In this document: positions 1 through 4,984 of the stretch, one piece after another
Layout of the letters: the number at the start of each line of letters is the position of its first letter
How positions within the stretch are numbered: position 1 is the first letter of the stretch
Assembly (NCBI GenBank): GCA_900315975.1
Contig: ONBA01000082.1
Location: forward strand, 1-5,050
Length of the DNA stretch: 5,050 nt
DNA from: an uncultured Ruminococcus sp.
GTDB taxonomy: Bacteria > Bacillota_A > Clostridia > Oscillospirales > Ruminococcaceae
Reading direction: 5' to 3'
Translations under genes and position numbers: made by a program
Notes under the pieces: generated by a model
Database searches by the model: none
Told to the model about the DNA's origin: nothing
The model's input: only the letters and a program-made list of their open reading frames with translations

Positions 1-1
1 T

Positions 2-472
2 TCGAAATACGAAGAAGCGAAAGAAGCCTCCAAGCAGAATATGCAGGAGGCACAGGACATACCAACTATGGTCTGCGTCCAGGAACACAACTGGCTGGCA
101 CTGATCTCGCAGCTGAAACTTCTGACAGATACGCTGTTCGATGTCAAGGCTCAGACGGACGAAACTATGACATATGCACAGATGAAACAGTACCTGCAAA
201 ATCAGCGGACGATATACAATCAGCTACTGGAACAGGGGAAGGAGATACAGGAGCAGACGTCACAAAACGTGACGGCAGAGGTGTCGAAGCTGGATCAGAC
301 GGCGAAGAACTACGTATCACAGGCTGGGAGGCTGAACGAGCAGACCTTATCGCAGCTGAAATGCTCAGAAGAGCAGAGCAGAAGTCACGGCTTCAGACTG
401 CTCCGACTGGTGGTGCTGATAGAAGTGCTGCAACTGATATCGTCAGTGGCATTGCTGCTCTGGCTTCGATGA
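2..472 (+). CDS. Coiled-coil protein with C-terminal membrane anchor (5' end outside window)
   Basis: The reading frame is open from the first bases of the window, so the gene very probably begins upstream; an internal ATG lies at 41. From that ATG the visible part is 143 residues. Residues about 25-112 are rich in Gln, Leu, Lys and Glu with heptad-like spacing and few helix breakers, which suggests a long coiled coil. Residues about 118-141 form one hydrophobic stretch (LRLVVLIEVLQLISSVALLLWL) that reads as a membrane segment ending almost at the C-terminus, so the bulk would be cytoplasmic and tail-anchored. Codon use (CAG, CTG, ACG, GAG) supports this frame. Proteins of this shape occur beside mobilization genes in Firmicute integrative elements, and DUF6040-type proteins are one possibility, but I cannot assign a family. 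A role in mobilization is inferred only from the excisionase and integrase downstream. Confidence 0.65.
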   Translation, partial: SKYEEAKEASKQNMQEAQDIPTMVCVQEHNWLALISQLKLLTDTLFDVKAQTDETMTYAQMKQYLQNQRTIYNQLLEQGKEIQEQTSQNVTAEVSKLDQTAKNYVSQAGRLNEQTLSQLKCSEEQSRSHGFRLLRLVVLIEVLQLISSVALLLWLR

Positions 473-582
473 TCGAGGACGAGCCTGCTGACGATACCGA
501 ATACGCTCGGGAACACATTGACCGCAAGGCACTGGCAAAGGAGCTCAGAAAAAAGGAAGAACTCGGTATGCATATGGGATAA
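469..582 (+). CDS. Very small acidic/basic ORF coupled to the upstream stop codon
   Basis: ATG at 469 overlaps the preceding TGA (ATGA), the usual sign of translational coupling, and the frame runs 37 codons to TAA at 580. The peptide is acidic at the start (IEDEPADD) and ends with a charged helix (KALAKELRKKEELGMHMG). The same frame is open back to the start of the window. An ATG at 361 would give a 73-residue product beginning MLRRAEQKSR, but it would overlap the upstream gene by 112 bases and has no visible ribosome binding site. Neither start has a good Shine-Dalgarno sequence, so coupling favours 469. Alternatives are the 3' end of a longer frame-1 gene entering the window, or a remnant. 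I do not recognise a family. Confidence 0.35.
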   Translation: MIEDEPADDTEYAREHIDRKALAKELRKKEELGMHMG

Positions 583-586
583 TCAA

Positions 587-609
587 TGACTCCCTGATAC
601 AGGGAGTCA
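587..609. repeat. Perfect 10-bp hairpin with 3-nt loop
   Basis: TGACTCCCTG at 587-596 is exactly complementary to 600-609 around the loop ATA. It starts 5 bases after the stop of the small upstream ORF. It could end or protect the upstream transcript, but no U-tract follows, so intrinsic termination is doubtful. It may instead be the first stem of the structured region. Confidence 0.6.
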
Positions 610-712
610 CATGACTCAGGGGCAAAACGTCCGTGAGTTATCATTCAGAGCTCGACTACCGTAGCGGTACTTGAAGTCCCGAAACTGGACTGCACTCAGT
701 CCTGCCTCAGAA

Positions 713-737
713 CCGAGTTCCCGAAATGGGAATTCGG
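713..737. repeat. 10-bp hairpin with GAAAT loop
   Basis: CCGAGTTCCC (713-722) pairs with GGGAATTCGG (728-737) with a single G-U pair, which hints at selection on RNA pairing rather than on a DNA palindrome. The 5-nt loop is GAAAT. CCTGCC at 701-706 can pair with GGCGGG at 741-746 to enclose it. Confidence 0.6.
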
Positions 738-770
738 TATGGCGGGATGAAATGTCCCGTCCTGACGATG

Positions 771-797
771 GGGTGGTGAATCGCCGCCTCACCACCT
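771..797. repeat. 8-9 bp GC-rich hairpin
   Basis: GGTGGTGA at 772-779 pairs perfectly with TCACCACC at 789-796, and a G-U pair at 771/797 can extend the stem. The loop is 9 nt (780-788). It is the most stable short stem in the middle of the structured region. Confidence 0.55.
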
Positions 798-874
798 GAG
801 TCGGCAAATCGTAGACTCAGTAAAGGGGTGTCCAAAGCGGACTGAGCTGATGTATGGAAACACGACGGCAGCTC

Positions 875-903
875 ACGGTGAACGAGGCGGAGCTGTTGAC
901 AAA
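875..903 (+). repeat. Left inverted repeat of the IS (candidate IRL)
   Basis: These 29 bases match the reverse complement of 2384-2412 at 25 positions. The outer ten (ACGGTGAACG) and the inner eleven (CTGTTGACAAA) are identical, with the mismatches clustered between. The similarity does not continue cleanly outward, as expected for a transposon end. Confidence 0.65.
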
Positions 904-906
904 CCA

Positions 907-935
907 TCGACAATCGCAAGGAAATATGGTATAAT
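907..935 (+). promoter_or_regulatory. Transposase promoter
   Basis: TCGACA at 907-912 (5 of 6 to the -35 consensus) is separated by 17 bases from a perfect TATAAT at 930-935. TG at 927-928 makes an extended -10. Transcription would start near 942, giving a leader of about 22 bases. The TTGACA at 896-901 lies 28 bases from this -10, too far to be its partner, but could act as a -35 with a different -10. Confidence 0.7.
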
Positions 936-963
936 GATATCATAGAAAGCGAGGTCGAGAGCA

Positions 964-2301
964 ATGTTAAAAAGATCTGAACCGCGGCAAATGAAGATGG
1001 CATTTGTAACACTGGATGAGCTTATGCCGGAAACACATTTCCTTCGGGAACTGGACAGACTTGTCAGCTTTGACTTTATCTATGACAAGGTTTCCGACCT
1101 CTACTCATCTACCGGAAGGCCGTCTGTTGATCCGGTTGTTTTGATCAAGATGCTGCTAATTGGATATCTGTACGGTATTGATTCTGAACGCAGACTGGAA
1201 CAAGAAATTACCGTAAACATTGCTTATCGTTGGTTCCTTGGAATTGATCTTGACGAGCGCGTTCCTGATCATTCTACCATCTCTCAGCTTCGACGCAGAA
1301 AGTTTGATGGTACTTCTGTGTTCCGTGATGTATTCGATGAGATCGTTCGCAAATGCATTGAAACTGGTTTGGTTAGCGGAAAATTGCTGATGACAGATTC
1401 AACGCATATCAGAGCCAATGCCAATCATGAGATGCGAGAGATCATTGAAGTTCCGGATACTCCCACAGAATATATGCAGAAACTTGATCGTGAGGCATAT
1501 GAGTTGGGTCTTATCAAAGAACCCATCGAATACGATACCTCAAAAACCAAGTCTGTTACAAAAAGCAGTACGGATCCTGAATGCGGAATGATGAAACGCC
1601 CCGGAAAGCCGGTCGGGTTTCATTATCTTGATCATCAGACCTGTGACGCTGAAAATGGGATTATCACCGATGTGTATGTTACCGCCGGAAATGAGCATGA
1701 CAGTACACCGCATACGCAACGCCTGGAATACCAGATTGACAAATTTGAAATGAAAACAGAAGCGATATGCGCAGATGCGAGCTATGACAGCGGTGAAGTA
1801 CATAATGCTATGCTGAACAGAAATATAAAAACTTTCATACCTGAACGTACTCGGTCCGGAACACCGAATTATGAACCGGCTTTTGATCCCAAAGTGTTTA
1901 CCTACGATGAAGAGCAGGACATTTATGTTTGCCCGGCTGGCAAAGTGCTGCGCTATTCAGGATATAGAAAAAAGGACAGACGGAAAAGATATACAGCAAA
2001 AAAAGCAGACTGTTTATCCTGCCCGTACAGAGAACAATGTAATGGACACACGAAAAATCCACGAATGATAGATCGTACGCTGCATGAAAAAGCAAGATCA
2101 ATTCAACGGCAGAATATAGGTACGCCTGAATACCGTGCTGCCATGCGGCTGCGGAAAATATGGTGTGAGGGAAACTTCTCACATCAAAAGGCAAATCATA
2201 ATCTGACACGAACACGTAAAAGGGGCATTGAACGCGTCACTGAGCAATGCCTCTTATCGGCGTGCGCCCTGAATTTAAAAAGGCTTGTAAAATGCCTATG
2301 A
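964..2301 (+). CDS. IS1182-family DDE transposase
   Basis: This 445-residue protein catalyses cut-and-paste type movement of its IS. The N-terminal part (about residues 40-120, including GRPSVDPVVLIKMLLIGYLYG and the PDHSTISQLRRR segment) is typical of the DUF772 domain of IS1182/IS5-like transposases. The catalytic triad can be placed at D145 (LMTDSTHIRANAN), D271 (ADASYDSGEV) and E402 (WCEGNFSHQKANHNL). A cysteine cluster between the second D and the E (C323 in VCPAGK, then C350, C353 and C359 in CLSCPYREQC) looks like the zinc-ribbon-like insertion common in this family. Length is normal and there is no frameshift or stop, so the enzyme is probably functional. A GAGG at 951-954 lies 9 bases before the ATG. 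It is more AT-rich than the integrase region, consistent with separate arrival. Confidence 0.95.
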   Translation: MLKRSEPRQMKMAFVTLDELMPETHFLRELDRLVSFDFIYDKVSDLYSSTGRPSVDPVVLIKMLLIGYLYGIDSERRLEQEITVNIAYRWFLGIDLDERVPDHSTISQLRRRKFDGTSVFRDVFDEIVRKCIETGLVSGKLLMTDSTHIRANANHEMREIIEVPDTPTEYMQKLDREAYELGLIKEPIEYDTSKTKSVTKSSTDPECGMMKRPGKPVGFHYLDHQTCDAENGIITDVYVTAGNEHDSTPHTQRLEYQIDKFEMKTEAICADASYDSGEVHNAMLNRNIKTFIPERTRSGTPNYEPAFDPKVFTYDEEQDIYVCPAGKVLRYSGYRKKDRRKRYTAKKADCLSCPYREQCNGHTKNPRMIDRTLHEKARSIQRQNIGTPEYRAAMRLRKIWCEGNFSHQKANHNLTRTRKRGIERVTEQCLLSACALNLKRLVKCL

Positions 2302-2383
2302 AAGGGGCTGTTTATACTGCTAAATCTTTGCAAATCGGCCTGGTAAAAACTACGGGCTGCTTTTTTATGTCCGAAAACACCAC

Positions 2384-2412
2384 TTTGTCAACAGCACCGA
2401 GGCGTTCACCGT
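2384..2412 (-). repeat. Right inverted repeat of the IS (candidate IRR)
   Basis: This is the partner of 875-903 (25 of 29 identical in inverted orientation). On the minus strand it also carries TTGACA pointing into the element. The 82 bases between the transposase stop and this repeat contain no gene; they include two copies of GGGCTG (2305-2310 and 2354-2359) and a T-tract at 2361-2366. Confidence 0.6.
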
Positions 2413-2433
2413 ACTGATGCCAAAACGGCAGGT

Positions 2434-2496
2434 ATGAGCTGGCAGAGGGATTCGTTCGGTCAGGGGCTGAAGTAACGAAACGTGACTCCAGCTCAT
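2434..2496. repeat. Long imperfect hairpin with symmetric internal loops
   Basis: Three nested perfect stems lie on one axis: ATGAGCTGG (2434-2442) with 2488-2496, TTCGTT (2451-2456) with 2474-2479, and TCAG (2460-2463) with 2467-2470, closed by a GGG loop. The internal loops are size-matched on both sides (8/8 and 3/3 bases), so the whole fold is collinear. It lies just outside the right end of the IS. It could be part of the structured RNA seen at 583-874 or a DNA site bound as an extruded hairpin. Confidence 0.55.
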
Positions 2497-2502
2497 CCCC
2501 CA

Positions 2503-2531
2503 AAAGGGTGTCATGAAACGTGACACCCTTT
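2503..2531. repeat. Perfect 11-bp hairpin
   Basis: AAAGGGTGTCA (2503-2513) pairs exactly with 2521-2531 around the loop TGAAACG. There is no T-tract after it on the plus strand (GCGGC follows). GAAACGTGAC, spanning the loop and the right arm, is repeated at 2477-2486 in the neighbouring hairpin. Either an RNA stem or a protein-binding palindrome would fit. Confidence 0.6.
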
Positions 2532-2613
2532 GCGGCAAGGGTATCGTGAAGCACTATATCATTATGTTGCTTCTGCTCCATTTCAACAGGCAGTTTTCAT
2601 CAGGTCTGGTGAA

Positions 2614-2642
2614 TGGATTTCGTTCGAGAGCTGTGGTATGAT
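2614..2642 (+). promoter_or_regulatory. Possible extended -10 promoter for the DUF6809-like gene
   Basis: TATGAT at 2637-2642 is preceded by TGG, making an extended -10. The -35 region 17 bases upstream (TGGATT, 2614-2619) matches only 3 of 6. Transcription would start near 2649, leaving a short leader of about 19 bases that still includes the ribosome binding site. Confidence 0.35.
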
Positions 2643-2650
2643 TGTTGGTC

Positions 2651-2659
2651 AGGAGGTGA
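2651..2659 (+). promoter_or_regulatory. Strong Shine-Dalgarno that sets the start at 2668
   Basis: AGGAGGTGA is nearly full-length complementary to the 16S rRNA tail. It lies 5 bases (AGGAGG to GTG 2662) or 11 bases (AGGAGG to ATG 2668) before the two candidate starts. It rules out the longer frame start at 2530, whose extra 46 residues would translate hairpin sequence. Confidence 0.75.
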
Positions 2660-2667
2660 CCGTGACG

Positions 2668-2946
2668 ATGAAGTTGCAGGATCTATATTACGGAAACGTC
2701 ATACCGTGTCAGCACGATGTCAGGAAGGACTCCGACTATGCAAAGCAAAGTCTGGAGCTGCTTGAAATGTACGACACTCTGGAGAAAAGACTGTCGGCTG
2801 ACGATAAGAAGCTGTTGAACGAGATAACGGATATGCAGGGAATGCTGTCCGAGACAATCGTAGCGGAAAGCTACATACAAGGCTTCCGTGACTGTGCCGA
2901 ACTGATAATAGACGTGATGTTCGGCAGGAGCGAGAACCTGAAATAA
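2668..2946 (+). CDS. DUF6809-like small protein
   Basis: The protein has 92 residues from ATG 2668; GTG 2662 is a possible alternative start two codons earlier. It opens with MKLQDLYYGNVIPCQ, an N-terminal pattern I associate with the DUF6809 family of small Firmicute proteins (an [LI]YYGN[IV]xP-type start, then helices). Residues about 25-65 form a charged helix pair (YAKQSLELLEMYDTLEKRLSADDKKLLNEI), and the end (SYIQGFRDCAELIIDVMF) is a helix with the GFR-type signature of the family. There is no signal peptide or membrane segment. The function of the family is unknown; members are frequent next to integrases and phage-like genes. It is transcribed in the same direction as the excisionase/integrase pair but separated from it by a terminator hairpin. 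Family assignment is from memory of the pattern. Confidence 0.75.
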   Translation: MKLQDLYYGNVIPCQHDVRKDSDYAKQSLELLEMYDTLEKRLSADDKKLLNEITDMQGMLSETIVAESYIQGFRDCAELIIDVMFGRSENLK

Positions 2947-2960
2947 CCAATCAAAATGGA

Positions 2961-2994
2961 AAGGGTACGGACAGAGCCGTACCCTTAGTCGTTT
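2961..2994 (+). terminator. Rho-independent terminator after the DUF6809-like gene
   Basis: AAGGGTACGG (2961-2970) pairs perfectly with CCGTACCCTT (2977-2986) around a 6-nt loop. TTTT follows at 2992-2995 after a short GTCG spacer. The T-tract is weak, so read-through into the recombination genes is possible. Confidence 0.7.
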
Positions 2995-3014
2995 TCAAAA
3001 AGGAGAATGTTAAA

Positions 3015-3128
3015 ATGAACAATTCAATGATTATGCTCATGTTTAGAATATTAAAGAGAGGTGTTAGCTATTGGCAGATATTGAAAAGATGTACGACAAG
3101 ATGTTTACCGATTATCCCGACGTGGTGA
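3015..3128 (+). CDS. Possible leader peptide before the excisionase
   Basis: ATG 3015 follows AAAAAGGAG (ending 3005) at a 9-base spacing, as good a ribosome site as those of the real genes here. The frame runs 37 codons to TGA at 3126-3128 and overlaps the start of the excisionase frame by 58 bases. The peptide starts MNNSMIMLMFRILKRGVSYW, hydrophobic then basic, and its second half is just the shadow of the excisionase. If translated, ribosomes would pass over the excisionase start at 3071, which could tune its translation. No family is recognised. Confidence 0.35.
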   Translation: MNNSMIMLMFRILKRGVSYWQILKRCTTRCLPIIPTW

Positions 3129-3289
3129 GTGTTCCGCAGCTGATGAAAATGCTGTCGGTAGGTCGCCATGCTGCTTATGAATTAGTAAGCAGCGGCGAGA
3201 TACAGAGCTTCAAGGTCGGAAAGAATATAAGGATACCGAAGATAAAAGTTATTGAATACATACTCGGAGCAAGGAGGTGTTGCCTATGA
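3071..3289 (+). CDS. xis: Excisionase-like helix-turn-helix DNA-binding protein
   Basis: The 72-residue protein starts at TTG 3071, chosen because AGAGAGGTG (3055-3063) is correctly spaced before it; the next in-frame ATG at 3089 has no ribosome site. Residues about 19-62 (SVPQLMKMLSVGRHAAYELVSSGEIQSFKVGKNIRIPKIKVIEYI) are a MerR-like winged-helix excisionase domain (HTH_17 type): a turn-helix pair reading the DNA, then a wing with the common VGKxxRIPK motif. Such proteins bend DNA at attachment sites and direct the integrase toward excision. The gene ends in an ATGA overlap with the integrase start, so the two are translated together. A transcriptional regulator role is the alternative, but the tight pairing with the integrase favours a recombination directionality factor. 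Confidence 0.85.
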   Translation: MADIEKMYDKMFTDYPDVVSVPQLMKMLSVGRHAAYELVSSGEIQSFKVGKNIRIPKIKVIEYILGARRCCL

Positions 3290-4500
3290 AAAATGTGGCA
3301 GGAAGTCTGCAAGCCAAGCGCGGCAAGTACTACGCCGTGCTGAATTTATACGACCACACAGGTAAACGAAAACAGAAATGGATATCCACAGGATATGAGA
3401 TCAGAGGTAATAAGAAAGCTGCGAAAGCCTTCCTTGACGAGCTGCTTGTAGCTTACAACAAGAAACAGCAGGCGGCACTGAAAGTTATCTCAAAGATGAA
3501 ACACCCCGAGCAGTTTATAAAGGAGCAGAGCCGGATAATGGCTCTGCCCCTGTTTTTATACATTGAAGAATGGATAGAACACTCGTCTGCGAAGCTCCAG
3601 CCGACTACTATTGACGGTTACAGGCAGCTCTGCAACGGCAGGATACGGACGTTCTTCGAGAGCCGCGGAACTACCGTTTATGATCTCACAGGAGAGGATC
3701 TGAACGAGTTCTACGCTTACCTTGCTAAGCAGGGACTGAAAGGTGCTTCTCAGCAAAGGTATCACGGACTGATACATTCCGCATACAGCTTTCTTATGAA
3801 GCACCAGTACATTGACAGCAATCCCTGTGACTTTGCCGACCGTCCAAAGGCTGAGAAATACCGCGGAACGTACTATAATCAGTCGGAGCTGACGGAACTG
3901 TTCCGTGCTGCGAAAGAAAGCGAGATATACATTCCCGTGCTTCTTGCGGCATATTACGGACTTCGCCGCAGCGAGGTCCTCGGTATCAAGTGGAGCAATA
4001 TCGACTTCGAGAACGGCACTATCCGTATTGCTCACAAGGTCGTGGAGCAGAAGGTGGACGGCAAATATCAGACAGTCGGGCACGACAAAATGAAAACGGA
4101 GTCCAGCAACAGGATACTTCCGCTGATGAAGGAAGTGGCAATGGCACTGCGGAGGCTGAAGCTCCACCAGGACGAGCAGCGCCGTTTATGCGGAAATTCT
4201 TACGTTCACGAATACGATGACTATGTCTGTGTGAATGAGATAGGCCAGCTTCTCAGACCAAACTATGTCACGGCAAAATTCAGTGAGCTACTGAAAGAAA
4301 ACGGCTTGAAGCACATACGCTATCATGACCTTCGCCATAGCTGTGCAAGCCTGCTTCTTGCAAACGGAGTGCCGATGAAAGAGATACAGGAGTGGCTGGG
4401 ACACTCGAACTATCGCACAACAGCCGACGTTTATTCTCATCTCGACTTCAGCAGCAAGGAACATTCAGCGGAGATACTGTCGCAGGTATTGGCTGTTTGA
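3286..4500 (+). CDS. int: Site-specific tyrosine recombinase (integrase)
   Basis: The 404-residue enzyme cuts and rejoins DNA at the attachment sites of the element. ATG 3286 is chosen over GTG 3277 because AAGGAGG (3271-3277) sits 8 bases before it and the ATG overlaps the excisionase stop. Residues about 4-60 are an AP2-like arm-binding domain (GSLQAKRGKYYAVLNLYD, then a helix). Residues about 86-185 form the helical core-binding (SAM-like) domain. The catalytic domain follows, with R227 (YYGLRRSEVLG), K270 (KMKTESSNRILPL), H347-x-x-R350 (YHDLRHSCASLL), H373 (EWLGHSNYRTT) and the nucleophile Y383 (ADVYSHLD). All active-site residues are present and the length is normal for Tn916/ICE-type integrases. 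The position at one end of the gene cluster suggests an attachment site nearby, most likely beyond 4500. Confidence 0.95.
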   Translation: MKNVAGSLQAKRGKYYAVLNLYDHTGKRKQKWISTGYEIRGNKKAAKAFLDELLVAYNKKQQAALKVISKMKHPEQFIKEQSRIMALPLFLYIEEWIEHSSAKLQPTTIDGYRQLCNGRIRTFFESRGTTVYDLTGEDLNEFYAYLAKQGLKGASQQRYHGLIHSAYSFLMKHQYIDSNPCDFADRPKAEKYRGTYYNQSELTELFRAAKESEIYIPVLLAAYYGLRRSEVLGIKWSNIDFENGTIRIAHKVVEQKVDGKYQTVGHDKMKTESSNRILPLMKEVAMALRRLKLHQDEQRRLCGNSYVHEYDDYVCVNEIGQLLRPNYVTAKFSELLKENGLKHIRYHDLRHSCASLLLANGVPMKEIQEWLGHSNYRTTADVYSHLDFSSKEHSAEILSQVLAV

Positions 4501-4502
4501 TG

Positions 4503-4531
4503 TTGACTTTGCTGTTATGGTGATGTATAAT
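4503..4531 (+). promoter_or_regulatory. Near-consensus promoter right after the integrase stop
   Basis: TTGACT (4503-4508, 5 of 6) and a perfect TATAAT (4526-4531) are separated by exactly 17 bases. Transcription would begin near 4538, giving a leader of about 70 bases before the gene at 4609. It starts within 3 bases of the integrase stop. Confidence 0.8.
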
Positions 4532-4539
4532 GTAGAAAA

Positions 4540-4608
4540 GAAATAATACTTGTTATTTCAGAATTATTAACTTGACTGGCTGAAATAATATCAAAGGGTG
4601 AAATAACA
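4540..4608. repeat. Four-copy GAAATAAYA repeat cluster in the leader
   Basis: GAAATAATA occurs at 4540-4548 and 4582-4590, GAAATAACA at 4600-4608, and the inverted form TGTTATTTC at 4551-4559. The first and the inverted copy make a dyad (4540-4559) just downstream of the transcription start. TGTTATTTCA (4551-4560) can pair perfectly with TGAAATAACA (4599-4608), which lies between the Shine-Dalgarno and the ATG, or with one G-U pair with 4581-4590. It could be a repressor operator, a translational switch, or arm-type integrase sites near an attachment site. Confidence 0.6.
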
Positions 4609-4971
4609 ATGGACGATTTTAAACGCTTGCCTTTAATAAGGATAGACGATCTACTTGAAGAAAAATATGGCTTTGATTGTGATATCAATGAATTATTCCT
4701 GAAGTATCCAGATGATGAAATGATAAAGTATTATTATGAACGCCTTAAAAACTTCAAAGTTTGGGAAAGCAAAAGGAAATTTTATTATACGTTGAATAAA
4801 ATAGGGCAAGCTATGTTTATTTCAATTACAGATAGATATGGTGAGGGGTGGAATCTGCATGATTTAACACAAAAATATCCGGATGATGAATTGGTAGATG
4901 AATTCGATTCGTATTTGGATTATCTTGAGCGCGTAGGTTCGTTATACTCTATCCTGATTCCGCAAAACTGA
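4609..4971 (+). CDS. Hypothetical protein with an internal KYPDDE duplication
   Basis: A 120-residue soluble protein of unknown function. ATG 4609 follows AAAGGGTGA (4593-4601) at a suitable distance. It contains two copies of one unit at an exact 57-residue offset: Y20-G21 / L29 / K32-YPDDE-37 / L46, and Y77-G78 / L86 / K89-YPDDE-94 / L103. Each unit would form a short helix, an acidic turn and a second helix. The segment between (about 50-66) is basic and aromatic. There is no signal peptide or membrane helix, and the net charge is acidic. Base composition is clearly more AT-rich than the integrase, suggesting a different origin. It has its own promoter. I do not recognise the family; regulator, anti-repressor or immunity-type roles are all open. 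Confidence 0.8.
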   Translation: MDDFKRLPLIRIDDLLEEKYGFDCDINELFLKYPDDEMIKYYYERLKNFKVWESKRKFYYTLNKIGQAMFISITDRYGEGWNLHDLTQKYPDDELVDEFDSYLDYLERVGSLYSILIPQN

Positions 4972-4984
4972 ACCCGCCAAGTAC

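Larger units (their letters stand above)
583..874. other. Gene-free, densely structured region (candidate structured RNA)
   Basis: This 292-base stretch has no ORF with a ribosome binding site, but it contains a run of stems readable by eye: 587-596/600-609 (10 bp, loop ATA), 657-661/665-669, 675-679/687-691 or 687-692/697-702 (mutually exclusive), 713-722/728-737 (10 bp with one G-U), 741-747/755-761, 771-779/789-797 (8 bp plus G-U), 796-802/814-820 and 843-849/869-875. A longer-range helix, 613-620 with 795-802, is also perfect. Several loops contain GAAA. No T-tract follows the stems, so they are not ordinary terminators. The region ends where the proposed IS end begins. A group II intron domain I fragment, a large ornate RNA of the ROOL or GOLLD kind, or a DNA-level origin or transfer site are all possible; none is proven. 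Confidence 0.55.
875..2412 (+). mobile_element. IS1182-family insertion sequence
   Basis: An intact IS1182-type transposase gene is bracketed by a long imperfect inverted repeat, giving an element of 1538 bases, within the usual size of this family. The left repeat ends 60 bases before the transposase start and carries a TTGACA hexamer; the right repeat begins 82 bases after the stop. No flush target-site duplication is visible. ACGGCAG occurs at 865-871 and 2425-2431, but 3 and 12 bases away from the repeats, so it may be chance. The element seems to lie inside a hairpin-rich locus, and IS1182-type elements are often reported at palindromic targets. The ends are inferred. A weaker inner similarity (about 914-934 against the reverse complement of about 2312-2333) leaves open a shorter element. 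Confidence 0.65.

Noticed and set aside
583..874. CRISPR array or tracr-like locus
   Set aside because: The stems differ in sequence and spacing; there are no regularly spaced identical repeats and no cas-like gene.
854..934. Short plus-strand ORF METRRQLTVNEAELL...
   Set aside because: It is only 26 codons, has no ribosome site, and spans the IS left repeat and the transposase promoter.
616..1012. Minus-strand ORFs of 63 and 101 codons over the structured region
   Set aside because: No ribosome site; they cross several perfect stems, the IS end and the transposase start.
2434..2531. Group II intron domain V or retron msr/msd
   Set aside because: No AGC-type domain V signature and no reverse transcriptase gene in the window.
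2312..2581. Minus-strand frame of 89 codons with plausible codon use
   Set aside because: It runs through the candidate right inverted repeat and both perfect hairpins, ends inside the IS, and has no clear ribosome site. The peptide resemblance to a frame at 850-948 (GER.GAVDK) is just a result of the inverted repeat.
2530..2667. 46-residue N-terminal extension of the DUF6809-like protein
   Set aside because: AGGAGGTGA at 2651 and the family-like start MKLQDLYYGN place the start at 2668; the extension translates the end of a hairpin and the promoter region.
3556..4167. 203-codon minus-strand ORF inside the integrase
   Set aside because: It is a shadow of the integrase, which has all catalytic residues in the plus frame.
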